From JAFMKE01 sp047621945 (GTDB taxonomy: Bacteria > Bacteroidota > Bacteroidia > Chitinophagales > UBA8649): a stretch of DNA of 56,182 nt. The stretch spans positions 1-56,182 of the forward strand of contig JBLHMK010000003.1 in NCBI GenBank assembly GCA_047621945.1, read 5' to 3'. Below are positions 32,588 to 41,788 of this stretch, one piece after another. Position 1 is the stretch's first letter; every line of letters begins with the position of its first letter. The translations under genes and the position numbers were made by a program. The notes beneath the pieces were generated by a model that saw only the letters and a list, made by a program, of their open reading frames with translations, was not told where the DNA came from and did no database searches.

Positions 32588-35500
32588 ATGCATACAGCTA
32601 CTTTCAATTTTACCCAAGAATACAATCGTTTAAATCAAGCACAGAAAAAAGCTGTGGAATTAATCGAAGGTCCAGTGCTAGTTGTTGCCGGGCCAGGTAC
32701 AGGTAAAACGCAGATCCTAGCTGCTCGAATTGGGAATATTTTGCACAAGGGAATTGCTTTTGCAGAGAATATCTTGTGCTTGACATATACGGAGGCAGGA
32801 GTAACTGCCATGAGAAAGAGGTTAATCCAATTCATCGGTGCAGAGGCGTATAAGGTAAGCATACACACTTTTCATAGTTTTTGTAATAAGGTTATTCAAG
32901 ATAATCCGGACCTTTTTGGTTTTGGTGAAATGGAGCCTATCTCTGATATTGAAGAAATTGAACTGCTTGAAAAGCTAATCGATGGGTTTAAAAATGACAA
33001 TGTTCTCAAGAGATGGAGAGGTGAAATTTATTATGATGTAAAAAGATTAAAAGAGTTATTCTCTATTATGAAAAAAGAGAATATCACCGCCAAAAAAATG
33101 GAAGCGGTGGTTAATGAATATTTGGAAGGCCTCTATACCAATGAAGATTTTATTTATAAAACAACGAGGGTTGGTCATTATTCAAAAGGAGATCCCAAAC
33201 AAAAAGATATTGATAAGGAAATAAAGACCTATACTACCACTTTGGCTGCTGCCAAACAATTTGAAAAATATCAAGCACTCAAAAAAGCGGCTAATCGCTA
33301 CGATTATGATGATATGATTTTGGATGTAATGAATGCCTTCCAAAATGAAGAATGGCTACTGAGTAGATACCAAGAACAATTTCAATATTTCTTAGTTGAT
33401 GAATACCAAGATACTAATGGTGCTCAAAATGAGATTCTTCGATTGCTTTATAGCTTCTGGGATACGCCTAATGTATTTGTTGTTGGAGATGATGATCAAA
33501 GTATTTATCGATTTCAAGGAGCAAGTTTGGGAAATATCATCGATTTCTATAGGCAAACGATTGCTTCTAAATCAAAAGCGGAGCAGGAAGAGCGCGTTAT
33601 TGTTTTAAAAGAGAATTATCGATCTACTCAAGAAATTTTAGATCTAGCAGACCTAAGTATTCAAAATAATAAGGAAAGGTTGATTCATCAAATCGATACC
33701 CTCAATTTAGATAAACATTTAACTGCCTCTGGTGATGTTGCAAAGGGAAATACGGTCAAACCGAAGATGGTGGTTTATCCAAACCCGAGTCATGAAGTAG
33801 CGGATGTGGCTAACCAAATTATTGCACTTAAAGCCAAGGGAGTTCCTTTGCATGAAATTAGTGTTCTCTACCATCAGCATAAACAAGCTGAAGAATTACA
33901 ACAGTGCTTGAATCAAAAGAATATAGCGGTAAGTACGAAAAAATCGGTCAATATTCTGGATCAAAAATTCACGAACCAATTGTTGTCGGTGTTAACCTAC
34001 ATTGCTGAGGAGAATAGAATCCCGCATAGCCGAGAGGACATACTTTTTGATATTCTAAACTTTCCATTTTTTAATATTAAAGCTATTCAAGTAGCTCGTT
34101 TGAGTTTCGAGTTAAGAGAAAGCAGGTATTCTGCGCCCAAAACAACGTGGAGAGAGGCACTGATGAACATAGAAAAAGTGTTTGATCAAGATAGTATTGA
34201 GGAGATTCAGCACACTGCAGAGTTGACGAATAAGTGGCAGAAAGATTTACAAGAAAAGCCGCTACAAATACTATTTCAAACCATCTTAGACGATCTAAAG
34301 GTCTTGGATTACATTAGGCAGCATAAAGAAAAGGTTTGGTTGCTTCAAGAGCTTAAATCACTGTTTGATTTTATTAAGCAAGAAAACCAGAAAAAGGCAA
34401 GTTTGAGTATTACAGACTTGTTGGAACAAATTAATCAGTTAAGAAAATATAGTATTGCTATTCCTTTTATCAAGTCAAGCTTTTCAGAAGAGGCGGTACA
34501 ATTGTCATCTGTTCATGGGTCTAAGGGCTTAGAGTACGAATATGTCTTTTTAATTGGCTGTGTGAGCAAATTATGGGAATCTAAAGGTGGCAACAATCGA
34601 GGTTTCAAATTACCTGAAGGCATTGTGCAAAAGGTAGAGCGAGAGACTAAATATGAGGATCTTAGAAGACTGTATTTTGTTGCACTTACACGAGCCAAGA
34701 AATTTTTACAAATATCTTATTACGATCAAGATTTGAATGAAAAGGATATGACTCCTTCACTTTTTGTAAGTGAGATCAAGGAAAGTGAGAACCTAGTTAC
34801 AACAGAAAAGCAACTTAGTGATGAGGAGATTTTTGATTTTAATATTCTCCAGTTAATGCAGGAGAAAATTGAACCGGCTTTGATTGAAGAGAACATGTTA
34901 AAACAGCGTTTGGAGAAATACACGATGAGTGTAACTCATCTAAATAATTACTTGAAATGCCCGCTTCAATTTTACTATCACAACTTCATTCAAATCCCTC
35001 AAGCGAAAAATGCAAGCTTGGCTTTTGGTAGTGCAGTTCATGATGCTATTGAGCACCTGTTTAAAGAAATGAAAAACAATGAGGACGTATTCCCAAGTGT
35101 TGAGCAGTTTGTTGAAATGGGGATGAAGCAACTGTATAAGCAACAAGATAGTTTTACTAAAAAAGAATACAAACAACGCACGGATTATATTGAAAAATTC
35201 TTTCCTGAGTATTATAAAAAATACATTAATATATGGAGCAAGGATGTGAATTTTGAAAAGAAGCTAGTTGCGGTTTTCAAGGATATAAACCTGACAGGTA
35301 AGATTGATAAGCTAGAATTTGACGGAAAAAAAGTAGTACTAGTTGATTACAAGACAGGTAAATTTGATTTTAGTAAAAAACCAAGTCTAAGAGGTCCTAA
35401 AGAAGAACTTAAGCCCGGTAAGGAACCAAGTTTTGAAGATATACATGGCGGCAACTATTGGCGACAAGCAGTGTTTTACAAAATTCTTATAGCGAATAGT

Positions 35501-35743
35501 ATTAATCCTGAACAACGCGAGTGGCAGTTAGAACGCACGGAGTTTGATTTTGTAGAGCCTAATGTGGAAACAGGTGAATTTCACAAGGAAAAGATTGTCA
35601 TTAGTCCAATGGATGTAGAATTTGTGCAAAAGCAAATTGTAGATACCTATCAAAATATTAAAGCCTTGAATTTTACAGGTTGTGGCAAGAAGGATTGTAC
35701 TTGGTGTGCAGGTGAACTAGATAAGAAAGAAGAAGATGTTTAG
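32588..35743 (+). CDS. UvrD-type helicase fused to PD-(D/E)XK nuclease with Fe-S cysteines
   Basis: 1051 residues. N-terminal superfamily 1A helicase: Q-motif LNQAQKKAVE, Walker A GPGTGKT (35-41), motif Ia LTYTEAGVTAMRKR, Walker B LVDEYQDTN at about 271, motif III VGDDDQSIYRFQGA, motif V VHGSKGLEYEYVFLIG and motif VI RRLYFVALTRAKK. The C-terminal RecB-like nuclease starts near 780 (MSVTHLNNYLKCPLQFYYHN) and has LTGKIDKLEFDG and VDYKTGK as catalytic residues. Cys791, Cys1032, Cys1037 and Cys1040 resemble the Fe-S staple of AddB/AdnB nucleases. It probably processes DNA double-strand ends for recombination. It combines what AddA and AddB or the two Adn subunits divide; no partner gene is adjacent. 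Confidence 0.9.
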   Translation: MHTATFNFTQEYNRLNQAQKKAVELIEGPVLVVAGPGTGKTQILAARIGNILHKGIAFAENILCLTYTEAGVTAMRKRLIQFIGAEAYKVSIHTFHSFCNKVIQDNPDLFGFGEMEPISDIEEIELLEKLIDGFKNDNVLKRWRGEIYYDVKRLKELFSIMKKENITAKKMEAVVNEYLEGLYTNEDFIYKTTRVGHYSKGDPKQKDIDKEIKTYTTTLAAAKQFEKYQALKKAANRYDYDDMILDVMNAFQNEEWLLSRYQEQFQYFLVDEYQDTNGAQNEILRLLYSFWDTPNVFVVGDDDQSIYRFQGASLGNIIDFYRQTIASKSKAEQEERVIVLKENYRSTQEILDLADLSIQNNKERLIHQIDTLNLDKHLTASGDVAKGNTVKPKMVVYPNPSHEVADVANQIIALKAKGVPLHEISVLYHQHKQAEELQQCLNQKNIAVSTKKSVNILDQKFTNQLLSVLTYIAEENRIPHSREDILFDILNFPFFNIKAIQVARLSFELRESRYSAPKTTWREALMNIEKVFDQDSIEEIQHTAELTNKWQKDLQEKPLQILFQTILDDLKVLDYIRQHKEKVWLLQELKSLFDFIKQENQKKASLSITDLLEQINQLRKYSIAIPFIKSSFSEEAVQLSSVHGSKGLEYEYVFLIGCVSKLWESKGGNNRGFKLPEGIVQKVERETKYEDLRRLYFVALTRAKKFLQISYYDQDLNEKDMTPSLFVSEIKESENLVTTEKQLSDEEIFDFNILQLMQEKIEPALIEENMLKQRLEKYTMSVTHLNNYLKCPLQFYYHNFIQIPQAKNASLAFGSAVHDAIEHLFKEMKNNEDVFPSVEQFVEMGMKQLYKQQDSFTKKEYKQRTDYIEKFFPEYYKKYINIWSKDVNFEKKLVAVFKDINLTGKIDKLEFDGKKVVLVDYKTGKFDFSKKPSLRGPKEELKPGKEPSFEDIHGGNYWRQAVFYKILIANSINPEQREWQLERTEFDFVEPNVETGEFHKEKIVISPMDVEFVQKQIVDTYQNIKALNFTGCGKKDCTWCAGELDKKEEDV

Positions 35744-35779
35744 CGAAACAATGCCGAGCTTAAGTGCGTAAATATAGGC

Positions 35780-36022
35780 ATGAACTTAAGCCGTTTATTA
35801 TCTTTTTTTGAATTCACCATTTTTAGGCTTGTTAAATTTTTATTTACGGGTAGTTCTGCCAATGAAAAAAGAACAAAAGGTAGTCATTTGATGACTTCGC
35901 AAGAAGCATATATCCTTTATACTGATGATTTGTTACCGGCTAAAAAGAATGTTTCCAATTTAATTGGGCAAAACCTTTGGTTGAGTTTAATAACAATTAG
36001 CTTTTTAAGCTTAATCATTTAA
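35780..36022 (+). CDS. Small hypothetical membrane protein
   Basis: 80 residues, not recognised. It has a hydrophobic N-terminal segment (LLSFFEFTIFRLVKFLF), a polar middle (SSANEKRTKGSHLMTSQEAY) and a C-terminal hydrophobic helix (LWLSLITISFLSLII) with no charged tail after it. It starts 36 bases after the helicase stop and overlaps the convergent rnhB stop by 12 bases. The start is an ATG and the composition is natural, but the lack of recognisable relatives means it could be a chance frame. Confidence 0.4.
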   Translation: MNLSRLLSFFEFTIFRLVKFLFTGSSANEKRTKGSHLMTSQEAYILYTDDLLPAKKNVSNLIGQNLWLSLITISFLSLII

Positions 36023-36634
36023 TTTTTCGAATAGACTTGAATTTGTGCGATTAGCTGATAGTCGAAATGATCTGCGATGGAGTTCGCAAGGTCCAAATTC
36101 GTCAATAGCTGCTCGATGTTTTTTAGTGGCATAAGCCATATTACTATCCCATCCATATATTGGAAATTTTTGATGTGCCTCCTGCATATATTCATCTCGA
36201 TAGGTTTTAGCCAAAATACTGGCCGCCGCAATTGAGGCATACTTTCCATCACCTTTAACAATAGTTTGATGTGGGATATTTTGGTATTTGTAAAATCTAT
36301 TACCATCTATAATGATATGCTCTATTGGACCTCTTAACTGATCTAATGCATGATGCATAGCAAGGATGGATGCTTTTAGAATATTGATTTCATCAATTTT
36401 AATATGGTCAACAAATGCCACTGCATAGTCTAGTGCTTGGCCCTCAATGATGAGTCGCAATTCTTCTCTGTTTTTTTTGTTGATCTGCTTAGAATCGTTG
36501 AGTAATGGATGACTAAAGTCTGCTGGTAGGATAACAGCCGCAGCAACTACTGGGCCCGCTAGACATCCCCGACCTGCTTCATCGCAACCCGCTTCAATTT
36601 TGTCTTTCAGTAAAAAAGGAGCTAACATGTGCAT
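36011..36634 (-). CDS. rnhB: Ribonuclease HII
   Basis: 207 residues. It cuts the RNA strand of RNA-DNA hybrids and single ribonucleotides in DNA. Active site: Asp18-Glu19 in GCDEAGRGCLAGPV, Asp at about 110 in IIDGNRF, and the downstream Asp in AKTYRDEYM. The substrate loop GDGKYASIAAASILAK is intact. Length fits the family. The first two residues (MH) could be excluded by starting at Met3. It is a single gene on the minus strand between plus-strand genes. Confidence 0.95.
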   Translation of the reverse strand: MHMLAPFLLKDKIEAGCDEAGRGCLAGPVVAAAVILPADFSHPLLNDSKQINKKNREELRLIIEGQALDYAVAFVDHIKIDEINILKASILAMHHALDQLRGPIEHIIIDGNRFYKYQNIPHQTIVKGDGKYASIAAASILAKTYRDEYMQEAHQKFPIYGWDSNMAYATKKHRAAIDEFGPCELHRRSFRLSANRTNSSLFEKLND

Positions 36635-36654
36635 AGTTTATAGTACATTCTGAG

Positions 36655-36662
36655 CAAACTTA
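36655..36662 (-). promoter_or_regulatory. rnhB promoter -7 element
   Basis: The minus strand reads TAAGTTTG, an exact TAnnTTTG. TTTT (complement of 36680-36683) lies 17 bases upstream as a partial -33. The element ends 20 bases before the ATG. Confidence 0.5.
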
Positions 36663-36702
36663 CTACTTTGATGTGTACTAAAATAGCGTTAAAGCGATAT
36701 TT

Positions 36703-36735
36703 CTACCAACACGTTCTTTTACCTTTGGTTGGTAG
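36703..36735 (+). promoter_or_regulatory. Flippase-gene promoter within an 8-base inverted repeat
   Basis: TACCTTTG at 36720-36727 matches TAnnTTTG exactly. It is bracketed by CTACCAAC (36703-36710) and GTTGGTAG (36728-36735), a perfect inverted repeat with a 17-base spacer, one arm of which touches the -7 element. The expected start is near 36733, leaving about 50 bases of leader before the TTG start codon at 36784. Confidence 0.5.
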
Positions 36736-36783
36736 CATATTTCACTCTGGTTGTGAAGAATATTGTAAAAAGCATTAAAAGTA

Positions 36784-38256
36784 TTGAGTAAACTTAAAAG
36801 CTTAGCTGGTCAAACAGCAATCTATGGGATAAGCACTATTCTTGTGCGCTCTTTGAACTGGTTGATAAATCCTTTTCACACATACGTATTTGGTGGAAAC
36901 CAAAGCGACATGGGTATTATTGTTGAATTCTATGCCTATGTAGCCTTTATCAATATACTGCTTATGTACGGCATGGAAACTGCTTTTTTTCGATATGCAT
37001 CTAAAGATAAAGAGAACCATCAGCGCGTGTTTAGCACGGCTATGCTTTCCTTGCTTATTACCACTGGTTTTTTTGTAATCTTGATTAGTGCATTTGCACA
37101 GCCCATTGCTAATGCATTACAATACCCTAACTTATCGCATATTGTTATTATCCTCGCTGGGATAGTTGGGTTTGATACCTTAAGCAATATTCCTTTTGCC
37201 AAGTTACGCTTGGAAGGAAAACCTATGCAATATGTAAAAGTGAAACTGTTAAATGTGATTATCACGGTCAGTTTAAATTTCTTTTTACTCTTTCCAATTT
37301 TGAAGGAAAACCCATCAATGTTTGGCTTGCCTTTAAGAAACGAACATGCTTTACTTTATGTTTTTATTGCAAATCTTGCAGCAAGTGCGATAACTTTTTT
37401 CATTTTTGTTCCTGATTTCTTTAAGACAAAATTTGAATTTTGTAAAAAGACTTGGACAGATATGATGCGCTATGGGTTACCACTCATTGTAGTTGGCTTA
37501 GCGGGTATTGTGAATGAAACTATCGATAGAATTTTATTGAAACATCTTTTACCTCAAGAAACGCTTAGCGAGCGAAATGCACAGGTCGGAATATATGGTT
37601 CGGTATATAAGTTAGCCATATTTATGAGCTTGGTAGTGCAAGCTTATCGAATGGGTGCTGAACCCTTCTTTTTTCGGCAAGCGAAAGATAAAGACGCCTT
37701 AGAAACGGTTGCTAAAGCCATGTCTCTTTTTGTTATAATGGGGGTAGCTATCTTTTTGGCTGTCTCCTTTAATTTGGATTGGATTATTTTAATCATTGAA
37801 GAGAGCTTCCGTGGAGCAAAGGACATTGTTCCCATTCTACTTATGGCTTACTTATTTCTTGGCATATTTTACAATCTGTCTGTTTGGTATAAGCTTGGAG
37901 ATAAGACGCATTATGCAATGGCTATTTCCATTACCGGTGCTATAGTTACCATCGTAATTAATGTAATTTTCATTCCAACTCATGGCTATTGGGCCAGTGC
38001 ATGGGCAACTTTAGCCAGCTACTTAGTTATGACAATTATTTCATGGCAATGGGGTAAGAAATACTACCCAGTGCCATATGATCTGAAAAAAATCTCTTTT
38101 TATCTTTTAATGGGTTTAGCCCTCTTTGGCTTGTCTAAAATTGTAGCGCCTTCCTCATTTGGACTTCAACTAGTTTGGAAGAATTTCTTACTGTTGTTGT
38201 TTTTAGGCATTGCTTTTGTTAAGGATATTAATCCAATGCTTAAAGAGAGAGCTTAA
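36784..38256 (+). CDS. Polysaccharide/lipid-linked oligosaccharide flippase (Wzx-like, MOP superfamily)
   Basis: 490 residues starting with TTG at 36784; the product begins SKLKSLAGQTAIYGISTILV, the usual N-terminus of this Bacteroidota group, and no ATG lies nearby. About 12-14 membrane segments fill the protein, with positively charged loops and GLPLIVVGLAGIVNETIDRI and RMGAEPFFFRQAKDKD as family-like segments. It would move lipid-linked sugars across the inner membrane for surface polysaccharide or LPS. It leads a plus-strand run with a nucleotidyltransferase and envelope lipoproteins. Confidence 0.88.
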   Translation: MSKLKSLAGQTAIYGISTILVRSLNWLINPFHTYVFGGNQSDMGIIVEFYAYVAFINILLMYGMETAFFRYASKDKENHQRVFSTAMLSLLITTGFFVILISAFAQPIANALQYPNLSHIVIILAGIVGFDTLSNIPFAKLRLEGKPMQYVKVKLLNVIITVSLNFFLLFPILKENPSMFGLPLRNEHALLYVFIANLAASAITFFIFVPDFFKTKFEFCKKTWTDMMRYGLPLIVVGLAGIVNETIDRILLKHLLPQETLSERNAQVGIYGSVYKLAIFMSLVVQAYRMGAEPFFFRQAKDKDALETVAKAMSLFVIMGVAIFLAVSFNLDWIILIIEESFRGAKDIVPILLMAYLFLGIFYNLSVWYKLGDKTHYAMAISITGAIVTIVINVIFIPTHGYWASAWATLASYLVMTIISWQWGKKYYPVPYDLKKISFYLLMGLALFGLSKIVAPSSFGLQLVWKNFLLLLFLGIAFVKDINPMLKERA

Positions 38257-38294
38257 TAAATGAATTATATTTACGACCAGAATAAAACAAGACT

Positions 38295-39305
38295 ATGAAG
38301 ATTATAATACCTATGGCCGGTTGGGGCTCAAGACTACGACCGCACACACTTACAATTCCTAAACCTATGGTGCCTATAGCAGGCAAACCTATTGTTCAAC
38401 GCTTAGTGGAAGGCTTAGTTGATTCAGTAGATGGATCAATTGACGAGATTAATTTCATTATCAGAAAAGAATTTGGAAAAGCTACAGAAGATAAATTGAG
38501 GGAAGTGGCTAAGGAGTTAAATACTAAATGTATAATTTCTTACCAAGAAAGCCCAGAGGGAACAGCGCATGCAATCTACTGCGCTAAAGAAAGCCTAGAG
38601 GGCAATGTGATTGTTGCTTTTGCTGACACCTTATTCCGTACAGATTTTAAAATTGACGCATCTAAAGATGGTGTAATTTGGGTAAGCAGAGTGGAAGACC
38701 CAAAAGCATTTGGGGTGGTTAAGTTAAATGCGGATAAGGTGATTACTGATTTTATTGAGAAACCACAAGAATTCGTTTCAGACCTAGCCATTATTGGAAT
38801 ATACTATTTCAAAGACGGAGCAGCTTTACAAAGTGAAATCAAACACTTGCTAGATAATGACATTAGAGAAAAGGGAGAATTTCAACTCACTAATGCTTTA
38901 GAAAACTTGAAACAAAAGGGTGCTAAGTTTGTCCCAGGCGAAGTCAAAGAATGGCTAGATTGTGGAAACAAAGCAGCATGCGTTTATACAAATGAGCGGG
39001 TTTTGGAAAATATTGATACCAAAGAAAAATTAGTATTCTCTAAGAATTTTCAACAAACTCTAATTATCGAACCTTGTTATATTGGGGAAAATGTTGTGTT
39101 GGAAAATGCAATCATAGGTCCGCATGTTTCTATTGGAGCAGGGTCTGTAATTAAAAATAGTATTGTTAAAAATTCTATAATACAAACCGAAACTAGTATA
39201 AATGGCGTTATATTAGACAAAGCGATGATCGGCAATAAAGTTGATCTAAGTTTAAAAGCTAGAGACTATAGTCTAGGGGATTATACAACAGTTAGAGATG
39301 AATAG
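38295..39305 (+). CDS. Sugar-phosphate nucleotidyltransferase with left-handed beta-helix tail
   Basis: 336 residues. Nucleotidyltransferase signature MAGWGSRLRPHTLTIPKPM (7-25), with the metal Asp in VIVAFADTLF at about 114. The C-terminus has hexapeptide repeats (IGENVVLENAIIGPHVSIGA, then IKNSIVKNSIIQ) typical of GlmU-like or mannose-1-phosphate guanylyltransferase-type proteins. The exact nucleotide and sugar cannot be told. It follows the flippase gene by 38 bases and overlaps the next gene by 8 bases. Confidence 0.88.
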   Translation: MKIIIPMAGWGSRLRPHTLTIPKPMVPIAGKPIVQRLVEGLVDSVDGSIDEINFIIRKEFGKATEDKLREVAKELNTKCIISYQESPEGTAHAIYCAKESLEGNVIVAFADTLFRTDFKIDASKDGVIWVSRVEDPKAFGVVKLNADKVITDFIEKPQEFVSDLAIIGIYYFKDGAALQSEIKHLLDNDIREKGEFQLTNALENLKQKGAKFVPGEVKEWLDCGNKAACVYTNERVLENIDTKEKLVFSKNFQQTLIIEPCYIGENVVLENAIIGPHVSIGAGSVIKNSIVKNSIIQTETSINGVILDKAMIGNKVDLSLKARDYSLGDYTTVRDE

Positions 39306-41043
39306 AATTAAATATTTTTTATTGGTGTTTTGCGTTTTGCAATTTACTTTGGGTCATGCTCAAAAGAGAGGCAAAAAAAGCAAGGATGAAAAAAATAAAG
39401 TAGTAGTTGAGGTAAGTAATGCAAGCAAAATTAAAGCAGAACGCTTATTTTTTGATGGCCAAAGAGCTAAGCTGATTGGTGATTTAGAGGGAGCATACGA
39501 AAACTTTAATGATGCGGTTAAATTGCACCCTCAGCTTGATGCTGCGTATTATGAGTTGGCTCAATTACAACAATTGGGGGATGACTTTGTAAGTGCTCAG
39601 AAGAACATGGATAAAGCATTAGCCATCTCTCCAAGTAATGTTTGGTACCAGCGCTATCAAGGAGATCTTTTAGCTTTACAATTCAAGTATGATGAAGCAG
39701 CTGAGATTTATAATAATTTAAAAAGCGAGCACCCTAAAGAATACGATTATTATTTTCAAGAAGCTTATTATTTAATATTGACCGACCAATTGAAAGAGGC
39801 GATTGAAGTCTATGATGAAATTGAAGAAGCCATTGGTGTGCAAGGCGATGCTTCCTTACAAAAGCATAAGATATATTCTCGATTAAATAAACCCGATGAT
39901 GCAGTAAAGGAGTTAAATAAATTAATTGAAGCTTACCCAGACGATTTACAATATAGAAACGAACTTGCGGATTTCTATTTGATCAATGGACAAACTGAAA
40001 AGGCAGTAAATACTTTTGAAGAAATCTTAGAAGTAGACCCTAATAATGTATATGCGTTGACTTCATTGGCAGACTATTACAAAACTACTGGTGAGAGTGC
40101 AAAAGCACTAGAATATTCTGAACGAGCATTTGCTAATCCAGAAATCCCTATTGATGCAAAGATCTCTGTTTTGTATAATTATATCAAGTATTATAATGAA
40201 CGTAAAGATCAAATGGACGAGGCCTTTGGTTTGGCGGATATTTTAATTGGAGCGCACCCTAAGGAAGCAAAAGCTTACGCGATTGCTGGAGATCTAAGAA
40301 ACTTGGCTAGTCAACCAGAAGAAGCACTCGTTTATTATTACCAATCATTAGAGCAGCAAAAAGATATATTTACCGTTTGGCAACAAATATTCTTTATTAA
40401 TAGTGATTTACAAGAATATGGCGAGCTTGTTAAATATACGAATCTAGCCAAAGAGTACTTTCCCAATCAGGCCTTAGTTTACTTTTTCAATGGACTAGGA
40501 TTTCAACAGTTAAATGAATTTGCGGATGCTGAGAAGTCGTATTCTCGAGGAGTAAAAATGGCTGGTGATAATGCAGAGTTAAAAGCTCAGTTTTACTCAA
40601 ATTTAGGCAACACCTATAATGATTTGAAGAAATATGCTGAAAGCGATGAGAGTTTCGACAAGGCCTTAGAGCTTAATCCTAGAAATGCTTTTGTTCTAAA
40701 TAACTATAGTTATTATCTTTCATTGCGAGGAGAAAATTTAAAAAAAGCTGAAGAAATGAGTTTGCTTTCTAACGAAATTCAACCAAACAGCAGTTCATTT
40801 TTAGATACCTATGCTTGGGTTTTGTATAAGTCAGAAAAATATGTGGAAGCTAAGGAATGGCAGATAAAAGCGATTGAGGCATCTGATTCGCCGAGTGCTA
40901 CTTTGTTAGAACATTTAGGTGATATCCTTTATAAACTAGGTGATAAGAAAGCTGCCATAAGTAAATGGGAAGAAGCGGCCGAATTGAAAGGCGGAAGTGA
41001 TAAATTGATAAAGAAAATAGATGGTCAAACGCTCTATGAGTAA
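39298..41043 (+). CDS. Secreted TPR-repeat protein
   Basis: 581 residues with a signal peptide (YFLLVFCVLQFTLGHAQ) followed by a basic stretch (KRGKKSKDEKNK). The rest is a nearly continuous array of about 14 TPR units, with consensus A, G, Y and P positions (AYENFNDAVKLHPQLDAAYY, AVNTFEEILEVDPNNVYALT, SFDKALELNPRNAFVLNNYS). It probably scaffolds an envelope complex in the periplasm. Position between the nucleotidyltransferase and a DUF4292 lipoprotein matches a gene order I recall as conserved in Flavobacteriia. Confidence 0.88.
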   Translation: MNRIKYFLLVFCVLQFTLGHAQKRGKKSKDEKNKVVVEVSNASKIKAERLFFDGQRAKLIGDLEGAYENFNDAVKLHPQLDAAYYELAQLQQLGDDFVSAQKNMDKALAISPSNVWYQRYQGDLLALQFKYDEAAEIYNNLKSEHPKEYDYYFQEAYYLILTDQLKEAIEVYDEIEEAIGVQGDASLQKHKIYSRLNKPDDAVKELNKLIEAYPDDLQYRNELADFYLINGQTEKAVNTFEEILEVDPNNVYALTSLADYYKTTGESAKALEYSERAFANPEIPIDAKISVLYNYIKYYNERKDQMDEAFGLADILIGAHPKEAKAYAIAGDLRNLASQPEEALVYYYQSLEQQKDIFTVWQQIFFINSDLQEYGELVKYTNLAKEYFPNQALVYFFNGLGFQQLNEFADAEKSYSRGVKMAGDNAELKAQFYSNLGNTYNDLKKYAESDESFDKALELNPRNAFVLNNYSYYLSLRGENLKKAEEMSLLSNEIQPNSSSFLDTYAWVLYKSEKYVEAKEWQIKAIEASDSPSATLLEHLGDILYKLGDKKAAISKWEEAAELKGGSDKLIKKIDGQTLYE

Positions 41044-41782
41044 ATATATCCCCCTTTTATTTCTGATCTTCATATTTGCCTGTAAAGGCACGAAGGAGAT
41101 AAGTAGCTCAAGTGCAAATAAATTGAGTTCAAAACAATTGCATAAGCAAATGCAAGCTGCTGATTTTGATTTTGATTATTTGCAAGCTAAAGCCCGAATT
41201 AAATTTGATGATGGAGCCATTAATCAAAGTTTTACAGCCAACATTAGAATACAGAATAATGAAACGATCTGGATGTCACTAACGGGACCTTTTGGTATTG
41301 AAGGAGCACGAATTTTACTTTCCAAGAATCGAGTTCAAATCATAGATCGCCTTAACGGTAAATATTATGATGAGAAGTTTGGGTTTATCGATAATTACCT
41401 ACCTTTTCAAACCAACTTAGGCTTTATTCAAAATTTAATTGTTGGTAATGTATTTCAAGAAGAAATAAGTAAACAGAAGCATGAATTAATGGAGGATAAT
41501 TACCTCATTGAGGATGAATTTAAAGGCATCCAAGCAAAATATACGGTTTCACCTAGTTTCAAGTATCGGAAAGTGGAAATGAGCGAAGTGCTAAATGAAA
41601 GAAATATAGAGCTCGATTTTAATGACTATCGATTTATTGAAGAGAAGCTATTTGCTATGCTAAGGAATATCCATTTTTCAGAAAATGGGAAGGATGTTTT
41701 TGTAGAAATGAATTTCACGAAATTGAAAAAGGAAAGCACGCTTGATTTCCCCTTTAATGTGCCTGACAGAATGAAAAACTAA
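41036..41782 (+). CDS. DUF4292 lipoprotein
   Basis: 248 residues from the ATG at 41036, which starts the lipoprotein signal (MSKYIPLLFLIFIFAC, Cys16) and overlaps the TPR stop by 8 bases. The mature domain has a LolA/LolB-like all-beta pattern: YLQAKARIKFDDGAINQSFT, IWMSLTGPFGIEGARILLSK, VQIIDRLNGKYYDE. DUF4292 proteins are confined to Bacteroidota and have no assigned function; the fold suggests lipoprotein or lipid handling at the outer membrane. It is followed 6 bases later by the EnvC-like gene. Confidence 0.88.
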   Translation: MSKYIPLLFLIFIFACKGTKEISSSSANKLSSKQLHKQMQAADFDFDYLQAKARIKFDDGAINQSFTANIRIQNNETIWMSLTGPFGIEGARILLSKNRVQIIDRLNGKYYDEKFGFIDNYLPFQTNLGFIQNLIVGNVFQEEISKQKHELMEDNYLIEDEFKGIQAKYTVSPSFKYRKVEMSEVLNERNIELDFNDYRFIEEKLFAMLRNIHFSENGKDVFVEMNFTKLKKESTLDFPFNVPDRMKN

Positions 41783-41788
41783 TCGTAG

